Source of the DNA: Pachypanchax playfairii
Lineage: Eukaryota; Chordata; Actinopteri; Cyprinodontiformes; Aplocheilidae
Assembly (NCBI GenBank): GCA_006937955.1
Contig: SSNP01000025.1
Span: 2,987,508-3,051,507 of the forward strand
Reading direction: 5' to 3'
Length of the DNA: 64,000 nucleotides
Position 1 is the stretch's first letter. The number at the start of each line of letters is the position of its first letter. Both the position numbers and the translations under genes were made by a program. Shown in pieces: positions 24,901 through 36,300 of the stretch. The notes under the pieces are model-generated. The model had not been told where the DNA came from, made no database searches, and was given only the letters and a program-made list of their open reading frames with translations.

Positions 24901-25109
24901 CTTTTGCATCTCAGATTGATCAAATTTCTCAAGAAGTACTGACTGACTTCATTCCAAAGTCAGAATCACAGACGTCACAGATTTCTGATGAGGTTCTGAC
25001 TCAGAACTCCTCTTGGTGGAATCCGTTGAACCTTTCAAAGGGGACTAAATGGGCCATCGCTGGTACCGCCTGTGCAGCTCTTGCAGTGATGGTTTATAAA
25101 ATAACATAA
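21948..25109 (+). CDS. Unrecognised tandem-repeat, tail-anchored acidic protein (1053 aa)
   Basis: I do not recognise this gene. It is a single open exon. Residues 1-40 are basic (Lys-rich). Two related modules of about 95 residues follow, each with KRVR, LPHEEKPDG and a Ser/Asp-rich block; the first has RVRF (residues 101-104), resembling the PP1-docking RVxF motif, while the second has RVRV. Then come 13 repeats of 53-54 residues (residues about 267-970), each with GVDVFSDSD-type, STSDFETE, EVDIPAA and QNEDIQQLEDCP segments. They are strongly acidic and rich in Ser/Asp casein-kinase-2-like sites. The C-terminus has one short hydrophobic helix, WAIAGTACAALAVMVY (1035-1050), with lysines on both sides and three residues after it: a tail anchor facing the cytosol, for an ER or mitochondrial outer membrane. 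No signal peptide or catalytic domain is visible. A 1-kb open frame with exact codon-period repeats supports coding. Function unknown. Confidence 0.8.
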   Translation: MATVSTKRENKEPQNITKRFKTLKTKFKSFFVKRNKKDVEQAESNQNHDLQSQVAGNQKEIEKKDNLSKKFTSMKMSQVHAWKENLDSDSDSKQSPTKKKRVRFILPHEEKPDGTESDSNPDSWSDSSEEQSLSDFDDELPDSSSKDPRAVSKNIQINVIQKLDKDTSEILDSDLDSRPELIEKSPIKTPTKNKRVRVLPHEEKPDGRESDSNPDSWSDSSEEQSLSDFDDEIELPDSSSEDPRVVSRTTLIKVIQQIKNDLNVTPSDSGVDVFSDSDLSTSDFETEHLDIFEVDIPAASQTTQNEDIQQLEDCPSETTSDNGVDVFSDSDLSTSDFETEHLDIFEVDIPAASQTTQNEDIQQLEDCPSETTSDNGVDVFSDSDQMSTSDFETEHLDIFEVDIPAASQTTQNEDIQQLEDCPSETTSDNGVDVFSDSDQMSTSDFETEHLDIFEVDIPAASQTTQNEDIQQLEDCPSETTSDSGVDVFSDSNQMSTSDFETKLPEMFEVDIPAAPQTTQNEDIQQLEDCPSETTSDRGVDVLSDSNQMSTSDFETELPEMFEVDIPAASQTTQNEDIQQLEDCPNVTTSDRGVDVSSDSDQMSTSDFETELPEMFEVDIPAASQTTQNEDIQQLEDCPNVTTSDRGVDVSSDSDQMSTSDFETELPEMFEVDIPAASQTTQNEDIQQLEDCPNVTTSDRGVDVSSDSDQMSTSDFETELPEMFEVDIPAASQTTQNEDIQQLEDCPNVTTSDRGVDVSSDSDQMSTSDFETELPEMFEVDIPAASQTTQNEDIQQLEDCPNVTTSDRGVDVSSDSDQMSTSDFETELPEMFEVDIPAASQTTQNEDIQQLEDCPNVTTSDRGVDVSSDSNQMSTSDFETELPEMFEVDIPAASQTTQNEDIQQLEDCPNVTTSDRGVDVSSDSDQMSTSNFETEHPETFEVDIPAASQTTQNEDIQQLEDCPSETTSDNGVDAFSNNLNQLSTHAFASQIDQISQEVLTDFIPKSESQTSQISDEVLTQNSSWWNPLNLSKGTKWAIAGTACAALAVMVYKIT
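22746..24860 (+). repeat. Thirteen in-frame 162-bp (159-162) tandem repeats
   Basis: The marker GAGGACATTCAGCAG recurs at 22863, 23022 and 23184, then every 162 bp to 24804, 13 times in all. The first interval is 159 bp because one two-codon variant (DQM) is shortened (DL). Copies from about 23710 to 24680 are nearly identical at the DNA level, including silent sites, while the first five and the last differ more. This is the pattern of recent unequal exchange or replication slippage. Confidence 0.9.
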
Positions 25110-25268
25110 TCTCACAGCTGCACAAAATCATGTGTGCTTGGTTCGCTTTGCCTCTTTGTAATTATGTCATTTGCTTTCATCTGTTATGGGCTGCCAAACC
25201 ATTCTAATGTTTTCATGTGTTTCTGTCACTAATTAAGTTTCTTTCATACGTGCTCTCCCAAACTCAAA
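25110..25268 (+). other. 3' flank of the repeat-protein gene
   Basis: No canonical AATAAA appears between the stop codon at 25109 and the MITE at 25269, so the transcript may end inside or beyond the repeat cluster. Confidence 0.35.
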
Positions 25269-25455
25269 AAATGACTCATTAGATGAACTCCAGTTATTTG
25301 ATGGCAGTTTTTCCACCCAAAAAATATACTTTGGCTGTACGCAAATTGTCTATATTACATTTCATGGACATACATGATTTGCATGCAGCCAGAGTATAAA
25401 TATTTTTTGGGTGGAAAAACTGCTATCAAACTTGAGTTTATCTAATAAGTCATTT
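25269..25455. mobile_element. Palindromic MITE (about 187 bp)
   Basis: The two halves are imperfect inverted repeats of about 65-70 bp. The left half begins AAATGACTCATTAGATGAAC; the right half, reversed, begins AAATGACTTATTAGATAAAC. Both continue through GCAGTTTTTCCACCCAAAAA. The centre is about 50 bp. No coding capacity is present. The target duplication is not clear, so the superfamily is open. Confidence 0.75.
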
Positions 25456-26165
25456 GCAGGGCATGTAAGGGTTTTACTCCGGGTGCTCCAGTTTTCTCCC
25501 ATAGACAAAAAAATTTACTTGATACATTAATTGGTGACAGTTGGCACAGTTGGTAGCACTGTTGCCTTGCAGAGAGTAGGTCCTGTGTTCAAATCCATGT
25601 TAGGTTCTCCTGCATGTTCTGCCTGTGCATATGTGGGTTTTCTCCGGGTGCTCCGGTTTTTCCCATAGACCAAAAAATTTGATTAAGGTTAATTGGTAAC
25701 TTTAAGGGTGGCACAGTTGGTAGCACTGTTTCCTTGCTGCAAGAAAGTCCTAGATTTGAATCCGGGCTGGTATCTTTCTGCATGGAGTTTGCATGTTCTC
25801 CCTCATGCATGCGTGGGTTTTCTTTGGGTGCACCTGTTTCCTCCCATAGACCAAAAATATGATTAAGGTTAATTGGTAACTTTAAGGGCTGCACAGTTGG
25901 TAGCACTGTTGCCTTGCAGCGAGTAGGTCCTGTGTTCGAATCCAGGCTGGGATCTTTCTGTATGGCGTTTGCATGTTCCCCCCGTGCATGCATGGGTTTC
26001 CTCCCATGGTCTAAAAACATGCAAGAGGTTAATTGGCAACTCTAAATTATCCCTAGATGTGAGTGAGTGTGTTTGTTTGTCTATTGGTGGCCCTGTGATG
26101 GACTGACAACCTGTCCAGGTGAAGCCCCGCCTCTTGACCAGTTCCCTGCAACCCTATAACGACTG
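25456..26165 (+). mobile_element. tRNA-headed SINE copies in tandem array
   Basis: The head motif CACAGTTGGTAGCACTG recurs at 25545, 25712 and 25892, each followed by a GTTCGAATCC-like sequence (exact B-box at 25934-25943). The pair resembles tRNA A and B boxes, so these are tRNA-derived SINE heads. The third copy is longest and continues through TTAATTGGCAACTCTAAATT and CCTGTGATGGACTG, the usual body of this abundant fish repeat. The first two copies break off after the TTAATTGGTAAC segment. Confidence 0.65.
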
Positions 26166-26914
26166 ACTGACTGGATTCCTTGATTCTTCAGCCTAAACCT
26201 GTCTAAAAAAATAAAAACAATGTCTAAAACAGAATATTTTACATATTTTTAAAATGCAGGGGAATGTCTAGAAAATCTTTGTTGGATGGCCCATAACCTA
26301 AAAAAAAAAAAGAATTTTTACAAAACTATAGACTGTTTATCCTATTCTAAGTGGCTGCCATGAACCAAGATGAATCAACATCTGTCAAAGCACAATGCCA
26401 ATGATACACCTTTATTAATTATTAATTAGTTTTTTAAACTATATAATAATATATTTTCATCTACAGTGTACATTCTATCAAACAAGACATGTTGAGAAAA
26501 AGCTGATAGGATAGTAATGAAAGTTAATTTGTCAAAAATAAGAACGAAAATTTCGTATTATTTCTCAGTTAGGTTACAGATCTCAACTACACCTTAAAAT
26601 GTTTCTAAAAAAATCTAATCAACTTTGTTATTATCGAGTCTTAGTAATTAACATTAACGACCAAACTCTACCAGTAGGTGGCAGTAATGCGTCCTCTGTC
26701 GTCTTACAACCCCCAACAATAAACAAGATAGAAGAAGAAGATATAAGAACGAAGAAGAAGCAAGCAGACAAAATAATTTGCAAGTTGTTGTGATTCTGTT
26801 TTGAAAGTAAAAGGTAGTCATTTACTCTTTAAATTATATTATACAGATATACGTCACTTGTAGAATTACCTTGAAGCGGAGTCTAAACACCTGCTTCGTG
26901 TGTGTTTTAACAGA
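26166..26914. other. Spacer upstream of taf13 with a CTCF-like motif
   Basis: AT-rich sequence with no gene seen. A full match to the 14-bp vertebrate CTCF core, CCAGTAGGTGGCAG, lies at 26671-26684. The taf13 promoter should be in the last few hundred bases; no TATA box is evident there. Confidence 0.45.
26671..26684 (+). promoter_or_regulatory. CTCF-like core motif
   Basis: CCAGTAGGTGGCAG fits the consensus CCASYAGRKGGCRS at all 14 positions, 230 bp upstream of the taf13 start codon. Binding is not shown; copies of this motif are also spread by repeats in fish genomes. Confidence 0.4.
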
Positions 26915-27289
26915 ATGGCGGAGGAGGAGGACGAAGCTGGATTCGAGGAGGAACTGGAAGATGGTTGTAGCGGAGTTGATGTTGGCCACGGCAGAAGGAA
27001 GAGGCTTTTCTCCAAGGAACTCCGGTGTATGATGTACGGATTTGGAGACGATCAGAACCCGTACACGGAGTCTGTGGATATTCTGGAGGACTTGGTGATC
27101 GAGTTCATCACGGAAATGACGCATAAAGCCATGTCTATCGGACGCCAGGGCCGCGTCCAGGTGGAGGACATCGTTTTTCTCATTCGTAAGGATCCTAGAA
27201 AGTTTGCCAGAGTCAAAGACCTCCTGACCATGAACGAGGAGCTGAAGAGAGCCCGGAAAGCTTTTGATGAAGCAAACTATGGCTCTTAA
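26915..27289 (+). CDS. taf13: TFIID subunit TAF13, intronless
   Basis: A single exon encodes 124 residues, the same length as human TAF13. After a variable acidic N-terminus (EEEDEAGFEEELED) come KRLFSKELRCMMYGFGDDQN and the rest of the histone fold, through RVQVEDIVFLIRKDPRKFAR to the C-terminal FDEANYGS; as far as I can recall the mammalian protein, this is almost unchanged. TAF13 pairs with TAF11 through this histone fold inside the general transcription factor TFIID. The start was placed at the ATG giving MAEEED; an upstream GTG in frame is not needed. Human TAF13 has introns, so this copy is probably a retrogene. Its intact fold implies selection. A poly(A) signal ATTAAA lies at 27421-27426. 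TTTTAACAG just before the ATG looks like a splice acceptor and could mark a noncoding upstream exon. Confidence 0.95.
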   Translation: MAEEEDEAGFEEELEDGCSGVDVGHGRRKRLFSKELRCMMYGFGDDQNPYTESVDILEDLVIEFITEMTHKAMSIGRQGRVQVEDIVFLIRKDPRKFARVKDLLTMNEELKRARKAFDEANYGS

Positions 27290-28943
27290 TATTTGTCACA
27301 TGACGCTTCACTGATTTATTTGTGTTCAATTGACCAAACTTGGTGTTTCAAAGGCATGTTGTTATCCAAAGAATCACAATAACACCCAGAATTTCTGTGT
27401 AACAGTGTCTTGATTTGTTTATTAAACTAAATTTAGTTTTAAGTGAGTCATTTTAATTCGTTTACATTCCACAGGAAGACACACGTCTTTAAGCAGGATT
27501 CATCTTTGTCAAATATAAATTAAAAGCTTAAAATATTAAATGACACTTTTAGTTGCAAACACCCATCTGATGTTTTTTCTGTGCTGGAATCTATAACATC
27601 TACTTTAACCTGGTTCATCATAATGGAATCAGCAACATCAAACAAAATCCACTCTTTGCTGAGAGAAAATAAACATTCCATTTGTCATTGATAATGAACA
27701 TTCAGAATAAGATCAGGCAGATTAAGCAAATTTTAAAGACTAAATCATTTTAAAGTGCTGAGAAGAGCTACATGTTTTCAGGAGATGCAGCTTGGAACAG
27801 AGGCCCTGGCTCTGAAAGGCTGGTAGCTCATTTTATTACTGTAGATTCTTTTCAGAGAAATGCAGGCTGTTTGAGAAGAAATCTAAAACTACAGAATTAA
27901 ACTTTAAAAAGCTACTGTGCACCCAAATGTCTCTGGAGGAAATATGTATTGAATCTAGATGATGAGTGCCCAGAGAAGCACCTGAGGGTCCAAAGAAAAC
28001 AGCAGCCATGGGGCAGCAGTTTATTCCTCCCACACACCCTGAACTGGAAAATGCAGGTACACAAAAGTGATGGATGCTGCTGATCACTCATTTCAGTTGT
28101 TTACTTTGATTTCAAAAATATTTGAATGTTTTTGGTCACAGAAAAGTGTCACTATCTCAGGAAAACTGGACTTTTTTTTTGGTAAATTTTTATAAATAGA
28201 ATTTTCTTACAAATGAATTAACCTTCATATGAGCCAGAAATATCAACATTAATAAATTTATTTGTGCCCAGAAATTTAATAAACACCAATTTTAGTGTTT
28301 ATTTACACCAGATAAGATTTATTTGTTCAGATAACACAAAATCTGGTGACAAAAAGAAGAAACAAAAATATTTTATTTAAATTCCTCAAAACAAAATACT
28401 TTTTACACAGACCATAAATATGACAGACCAACTACAAGTGAGCATGTGTTAGTTCATTTATTCTTTTCAAGCAAATTACTTCTTTGTACAATGAACTGTT
28501 TGAAATAATTGGTCTAAGCAGCAGATCACAAGCTGCCCATCTAGACTACATCTAGATCAGAACTTTACCAGCAAAATAAGGGGGTCACTGAAGACACTAT
28601 GCCATGCAATCAGCAGAAGGTGTTTGAATCTCATCACTGCAGCTTTGCTGTCCGGTTACAGAGCACAGTGTCGGCACAGCATCAGTAACATGCTGTCTAC
28701 CTTCATAAATGAGTCAGGGATTAATGTAGCTCCTACAGTGACCCCCACAAGGTGTCCTAGCTGTCTGTTAAGGATGCTACAAGGATGGAGATGTTAGCCA
28801 GTGAACCAGGTGAACAACAGGGGCAGTGTGTCAGCAGGTATTTTAGTGGGTCACTGAGATGAAGGGAGGTGAGAAATGGTGCAGATGTTTTCAGAAAAGG
28901 GGATCACAGGAGGGTGGAGGAATGTCCATGAGTCCTATTAGAT
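27290..28943. other. Convergent spacer between taf13 and troponin C copy 1
   Basis: The left part holds the taf13 3' UTR with ATTAAA at 27421. The right part should hold the 3' UTR of the troponin C gene (a minus-strand AATAAA at about 28457-28462 is a candidate). Nothing else was recognised. Confidence 0.5.
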
Positions 28944-31366
28944 TTACTGCACATTCTCCATCATCTTGAGGAATTCTGGAAATAAATACAATCAACAGTG
29001 TTACTGGGATTTAAAAAACTATGTAATATGATAATTAGTGGTGAGAAACTGTAAATGAACTAAAATGAAGGTCACCAAAACAAATACAATTGTTTGGAAG
29101 CTTTCATAAATTCATGGATGCATCTATCCAATATAAATGTTTTTTTTTCAGAAAGTAACAAACACATTCCTCACGATCTGCATCATTACACACGTACCAT
29201 CAAAGTCCAGCATGCCGTCGTTGTTCTTGTCTCCATCCTTCATCAGCTCATCAATCTCATCCTCTGAGATGGGCTCACCGGTGCTGCGGATGATCAAGGC
29301 GAATTCCTCTCTGTCGATGTAGCCGTCAGCGTTCCTGTGAAAAAAATAGAGGTTGTAAAGATATATTTTACAAAATATTTCACAGCTGCTGGCTGCAATC
29401 CAAAACTAGGTGCGCACAGTCAACGAGAACGTACTTGTCGAAAACACGGAAGCACTCTGCCAACTCTTCCTCGCTCTTGCCGGCCTGGTCCTCCTTGAGC
29501 AGCCTCACCATCATGACCAAGAACTCCTCAAAGTCGATGGTACCGCTACCTGAAGGTTAACATGATTGATTAGCCTAATCGTTCAGCTATTGCCACCTCC
29601 GAATAACTCTGAGATTTGCGCACAGTTTTACGCACGAACGCACTGGGATTCTAACAAACACAGTCTCTAAATTGTTTTAAATCAAAGCTGGGAGATATTA
29701 AACATCAGCCCAGCTGTTTTTATTTCTGTAAAAATAATAAAGACCTACTAATCTCATCTTGCTTGTGTGTAAAACTATTATTAAACTCTGCCATCAGAAA
29801 CAGACACATTTTTTTTCTCACCGTCTTCATCGACCTCCTCGATGATCTCATCCAACTCTTCTCTTGTTGGGTTCTGGCCCAGCATCCTCATCACGGTACC
29901 CAACTCCTTGGTGCTGATATCACCGCCACCATCGGTGTCGAAGAGGTCGAAGGCGGCTTTGAACTCTGAAGGGATATAAAACTGAAAGTGTGTTTCTCTG
30001 CTCAGAACTGACCCAATTTATCTGCGTTGCTCTTTCAGTCGCGCCTGATTAGAACTGAAGGACCTTTATTGTTAAATTAGGCCACAATACTGCAACAACA
30101 GTACATCTCTGAGAGAACCCCCACAAATTACAGTTTAAATTACCACGGTAACGAATGTAATCATTACTCTCGAGATGCATGCAAGCCTAATTACGCACAG
30201 AGACGCCACATGTGTCTGCCACGTGGTTAGAAAAACGACAGGAGATGACACTACTTGACTCAGTTTATGAATTGAATGTGTGATTGCTGACAACAACCAA
30301 GCCAGTTTGTGTTTTTAGGAATGTCGGGGGAAAATAATTACTATTTTTGACACGTACTCACCAGCCAACATTTCCTCGCTCAAGTAGGAGCGGGCCTCTT
30401 GTTGTGCGTCAGTCTGGAAGAAAACAGGTGTTCCTTTATTACAGAATTGTTTTAGGCTTCAGTTATTATTCATGTTCAATTCCTGATCTATTAAACTCAT
30501 TTTCAGCTCACAGCCAACAGATCGATTGTTATTATTCTGGTAAAGTTTTCAAAAGTAGCCCTTTCAAACCAAACCGAATCCAAAAAAGTTTAGATACAAT
30601 TTTGAACACTACTTAAGTAAAATCAAAAAGTTGTATTTACTTCTATCATCAACAGAGGCTAATCAAGGGAAAAATATTTGACGTTGGTGTGCACATATTT
30701 TTATGCATAAAATTTCAAGGAACATCACTGACATTTTCTTTTTTTTAATTTCATGTCATAGTTCTTTGTTACAATAAATTACCACAGCATATGCCACATG
30801 TTGCAGCATAATGTGGTCCAGTCTCAGAAGGACCAGAGCTTGGTGAAAATTAGTTTGGCTATTTCAGGCTCAACACATTAGGCTTGCTGTAAAAGGCCTG
30901 CAGACATCCAATCCTTTGGAATTTGAAGCCTAAGCAGAATCTACAGTTTCGCTGTGCATCCTGCTCCTCATCAACATGCACTTCACAGCACTGAGTATCT
31001 GCAACTGACTGAGAATTCATTTATGCATAAATTTGATATTTTAGAAATGAACTAAAGTCAAACAAGCAAACACACAAATTATTATTCTAATTAAAACAAT
31101 CTATTTTGATTTATTGTTGGGAATTAGAAAGGAAATTCCTTGAAAATATGAACTAACTTAACTGAAGTCAACATATTTCCATTTGATCATTAACTCTTGA
31201 AGGAATCTACTTCCTCAATTACTCAATCAAGGAATGTAACCATTTTCACAAGTTTTATTACTTAACCACTAATATGGGCTCTTGATGTGGGTTAATGACA
31301 AACATTCCTAGTTTACAGATAAGTTCTAAATAGTCCAGCTGGTCATCAACAAACTTTTCTTACCAT
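28944..31366 (-). CDS. tnnc2: Troponin C, fast skeletal muscle, tandem copy 1
   Basis: Six coding exons: 31364-31366 (ATG only), 30362-30413, 29822-29965, 29435-29549, 29198-29334 and 28944-28975. They join in phase to 160 residues, the usual TNNC2 length. All four EF-hand loops keep their acidic ligands: DTDGGGDIS (site I), DEDGSGTIDFEE (II), DKNADGYIDREE (III) and DKNNDGMLDFDE (IV). An intact site I distinguishes fast skeletal from cardiac/slow troponin C. Troponin C is the calcium sensor of the thin filament; it binds troponin I and T and releases inhibition of actomyosin. The exon pattern matches copy 2 exactly, so the two arose by local duplication. Cardiac TNNC1 is ruled out by the active site I and the short N-terminus. 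Confidence 0.95.
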
Positions 31367-31399
31367 GTTTGTGGATTAGCTTTCCCCCCCAAATATCCA

Positions 31400-33394
31400 A
31401 GGGTAAAAGAATGGGCCAAAGGAGTGGTCAATCCGTGTGCACCCCAACAGAGAGACTAGACATCAAGACAAGATTCAGACTCACTTTAAACGGGACACCT
31501 AGGCCCCGCCCACTGCATCTTACAGGACTCCAGATTTAGTATCCTGAACTTTTAGGGTTCTGGGCCCAGGGAAAGCCAATCACACCTTGAAGAGTGACGC
31601 TGTAGGTAGTTGAAGCTGCGTGGTTTAGACTGCAGAATGAGTAAAGCTGCGAGTTTTAAGCACTTTTGAAAACTATAAAACAGGAAATCTGCAAGTGTTT
31701 GGTAGATTATTAATTTTTCAGGACATCACGATGCTGAAGGAGACTGGATTTCTTCTCTTGTCATAAAAGACAATTTACTTCTCACCCAAGAAGCTGTCGT
31801 AGTTAGGTTGAAGTGAAAAAGCTCTAACTAATGAAATGTCTTTTAAAAAGAAAGCAAGTGGAATAAAGCAAGATTTGGGAGAAGAAAAGCCCTTCTCCAA
31901 AACAAAATCTTGATTTTCACAGTAAATATCTGATTTGACAAAGATCAGATATCTGGTAAAAAAAAATAGGAGTTTTTCTGCTTTGCAATTTTTTTTTAGT
32001 TCATTTGGGGCTAAATGGGTTATGTACGATTACTGCTGATTATTTGAGTATGGATGGTAATAATGTTTAATTTTGTTAAAACATTCCCATATCCACAGAT
32101 CATTGCAAACAAGGTTCTTTTCAGACCTGTATCAACAGTCAACAAGCAGACTGAAGCCCCTCCGGTTACACGTCACTAGATTTCTGAGTAGTTTTTGGGT
32201 TTTGTGATGATGAAGTTTCAATCTGGGTAAGAAACTCAAAACTGAGTTAAAAAAATGCTGAAAGGCAGGAGCCCATTTCCCCAGGCCTGACCCCTCCTCA
32301 GCCATACTCTGAATAGCAGAAAGGTTTCAGACTGAGGCGGGGGTCCGAAGCACAAGGACAAGCCCCCATGCATCCTGGTGCTGGGTCACCTGATGAACAC
32401 AACCTTTTGGACCTAGTTTAGCCTGCAGTTCCTGGGGAGGTGGGTCTAATATGTGAGACAGGAGGATGCAAGGAATTTGAGAAGTGATGAGGAGAAGGGG
32501 AGGGTTTTTGCTCCTGAGCAAACAGGTTATATACTCTGAAGAAGAGCAGCACTTTCCAGCCGGAGAATAAACTCACCACTCTGCGACTTAAATCTACCAG
32601 CAGGCTGCTCTGCTTTGCTTTTGGGGTCTCTAAATGCTTTTCTGGGAGACAGCTTGTGAAGAGCAGACAATTGAGGAGATTTTTTTAATCTTTCACCTGA
32701 AATTTGAGATAACATGACAGTTAACTACTGAAAAATGAGTTGGGGAGGCAATGCAAACGAAGGTGAAAATGCAGATTAGATGCTTCTTTGGATTATAAAA
32801 TTAACAAGGCAGATAGTTGTTTATTTGGAGGGAATGTGTACTTGTAAAGTGCATGAGATTATGTCTTTTGAATGATTACAGTTACTGGTAAGAATGTCAC
32901 ACAGTTTCAGGTCCAAAGCAGTTAAGATTAAAAAGAAGAATACTGAGACATGCATGCAGAATAATTTGCAACACAAACAGTGAGTTGAAGAAGAAATCTG
33001 ATTTATTCAAAAAAAAAAACAGAGATTATGGTAGAGAAGAGACTCAGCATGAACAAGGTGGGGCTGAAGCTTGTTGGTGTTTGATTTCTGAAGAAACAGC
33101 AGCTGCCAGAAGGACAGCTGGGTGGCCGACACAAGCAGCCTGCCAGGGAAGAGCGTCTTCGTCTTAAAAGGTTTGAACTAGGATTTATAAATATCCTCAA
33201 CCACCCCCCGGGTTCCATGCAGGAGAAAAAAGTGAGTGAGGGAGGGGGAGTGAATTTACATCAGTTTTATGCATCTTTATCTATGACGCATGATATTTGG
33301 GGTGTTTTGAGTTTGATTTTCACAGAGTCTCATTGCAGATTTGCTTCTTTTGCTTCCTGTAGAAGAATCACAGAGGAATGTAGAGCTGGTCTCA
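31400..33394. other. Spacer between the two troponin C genes
   Basis: It should contain the promoter of copy 1 (right of 31400 on the minus strand; GTTTAAAG near 31482 is a weak TATA-like candidate) and the 3' UTR of copy 2. No exon, RNA gene or bounded transposon was seen. Confidence 0.45.
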
Positions 33395-36300
33395 TTACTG
33401 CACATTTTCCATCATCTTCAGAAACTCTGCAGGAAGAAAGAAACAGCTGTCAATCAAGCAATCTGCCAGCGATCCATTTGATTGAGCAATAAATACCTAA
33501 ATTAAATAATCAGTCAGTTAATCACAGCCCACAATGAACCATTAAGGCATGTGTAAGATATAAATAATATATGACATGTTTTTAATGCAGGTCATGTACT
33601 TTGATGATAATATAACAAGGATAATAGTTTCTACATTATTATTCTTGTCACTTTAAGCTTGCAGGACACATTTTTTCTTTAATATTACACTAATGGTTAC
33701 AGATCATTTTTTTAGTGTGTAGATTTGTGATAATAACTTAAATTGGAAGATTATTATAATCAAATTGTAATATATCTTAAATTTTGTAAGATAACTTCTT
33801 GTAATTAGTTTTATTTATAGGATGAAAACAGCTGATTAAAATTTGGATTGGAAGGTGTTTCGCACAAGAGTATGCAGCAGGATGGGGAATCAAACCCGAA
33901 CTTCTTATTGGTTTGGTTTAATATTGCTTCCTTTTGTTACGATATCTGCTTATGGTTTTTATATTCCAAATTATTAATAATTTCAAGTCACATTACATAT
34001 AAATACAACATATAAATATATTATTGTTTTACCAGATCAAAGGTTGGTGTAAAAATGCTTTATTAAATTAGATTTTCTTTAATTTTGCACCGAAAATAAC
34101 CAAAACACAAATTATATCCTTCAGGTAAACACTGCTCCTCATATCTGAAGTACTCAAATGAAAAAAGGACTATTATTGTGGGTGCAAATATCCCATTTGT
34201 GTATTTCTCAACCTTACCATCAAAATCAATTTTTCCATCTTTGTTTGAATCGGATTCACCAAACATCTCATCAATATCCTCTTCTGTAACTTGTTCTCCA
34301 GTAAGATGGAGGATATCTCCAAATTCCTCCCGGTCAATGAATCCGTCTCCATTTCTGTGGATTAAAAAAAAAAAAATTTTCTGTTTACATTTTCTCACTT
34401 CACCACAAAAATAAAAATGAGTCAAATTTCTAAAGGTCATGGGTGTTTGTAAATTAAAAAATGTAGCCGTAATATGAACTTCCCTAAAGTTCAATAATAA
34501 TAATGATACTGCAGTTGTATTTGAATTTGGCTGAAACCGTGGAGCTAATGTGTTCTTCTCATACATACTGTATATGGGTTTTTCTGTTTCCTCCAATAAA
34601 ATAAAAACATGAAGATTAAGTTGATTGGTAGAGCAAAATTGGCCTTTTAATATAATGATGCAGGATTTATGATCTCTTTGTTTGCAAAATAAACAACAAA
34701 TAATTTCTTTTCCCTTTTTCTTATTTATGCACTCAATCTAAAAACATGCAGGTTTGTATTAAACTTTGAATTAAATCACTTTTCAGGAGAAAGGACACAT
34801 TGTTTCAGTGAGCTGTGAAGGTACCGACAGTTTTGTTCGTCTCTGTATGGCATCAAATAAAGTATCATGACATTTAGTAACATTTAATGTTGCAGTTCAT
34901 GTCAGTGTCGTACTTGTCAAAGATACGGAAACACTCTGAAAGCTCTTCTTCACTTTTTCCTGCCTGGTCTTCCTTTAGTTGTTGCACCATCATGACCAAG
35001 AACTCTTCAAAGTCGATGGTACCGCTGCCTGAGGAGAAATGAAGGGGAAAGCTTCATCTTCACCTAAACACAAACTTCTTTTCCAAAATTTAGACAAAAA
35101 AACACAAATCTTTAACGTGACTTTCTAATTCTATTTGGGATTCTACTGAAAAAAAAAACATAAAAATCTGTGTTTATTGACCATTTAGTCACAGTTATTT
35201 GTGTATTTTTCTATGAATCTGCTGTAAAATATGATAAATATTCCTTTTAGATAAAGTCTGTTTGTCTTGCATCCCTACAAGCATTTATAAAAATGTGTCT
35301 TGAGACAGACAAACCAAACAAATCAATATTCAGATTTCACAATTATATAATATGAAAGTTTGGATGATGACAACTAATTAGAATAATAAAAGTGTTTTAA
35401 CAGTTTATTTTGTTGTGACCCAGTAAACATTTACATCTGTAGCCTCCAAGGCCTTTGCATGACACCCAAAGTATTGCTATCTAAGATGGAACATAAAGAG
35501 AAAAAAAACAACATTCTCACCATCCTCATCAACCTCCTCAATGATGGCGTCCAGCTCCTCTCTTGATGGATTCTGGCCAAGCATCCTCATCACAGTGCCC
35601 AGCTCCTTAGTGCTGATGTCTCCGCCTCCATCTGTGTCGAACATGTCGAAGGCAGCCTTGAACTCTGCACGGGAGATGAAAACAGACAAGCTTTTATTGT
35701 TTTTTCAAGACCAATACACGTATAAAACCATAAAGAAATAAACTCACCACAGCACAACACAAATACTTGACTTTTTATTTGGTTTATTTACCCACAGGTC
35801 AGTGTGAAAAATATTGGAGCAATTTTTCATGAAGTGAAACAATAAAACTCACCTGAAATCATCTCCTCAGTCAGGAAGGAGCGAGCGTCAGTTTGTGCAT
35901 CTGTAGGCTAAACAAGAGACAATGAAACAGAGAGAGCGCAGTTAGTAATTTACTGGAGATGTTAACGAGCAATTATAATAATGGAAGGACATTACAGGAG
36001 CCGTTTATATATTATACTTTGTAGCAACAAACATTGGAAATTAATGTAAAATTACCATAGTTATGAACTTTATGTGAATCTGAGTTTAATGAATCACATA
36101 CTTAGAAAGAACAAAACAAGCTTTTATGTGTTTCAATCCAAACTTTTGAAAAGTCGCCTGTGAATAACGTCTCTATCAGAGACTTTACACACATGTTCAC
36201 ACCTGCTTGAGACTCTTTCACCAGAGAGAGTTAATTGTTATTAGTGGTTAATTAAAGGTTCACTTTCTTTATTTTTATTTTGGCTGGAGAAGCTGTAGAA

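Noticed and set aside
25540..25945. tRNA genes from A/B-box-like sequences
   Set aside because: No acceptor or anticodon stem pairing can be drawn; the repeated context marks them as SINE heads.
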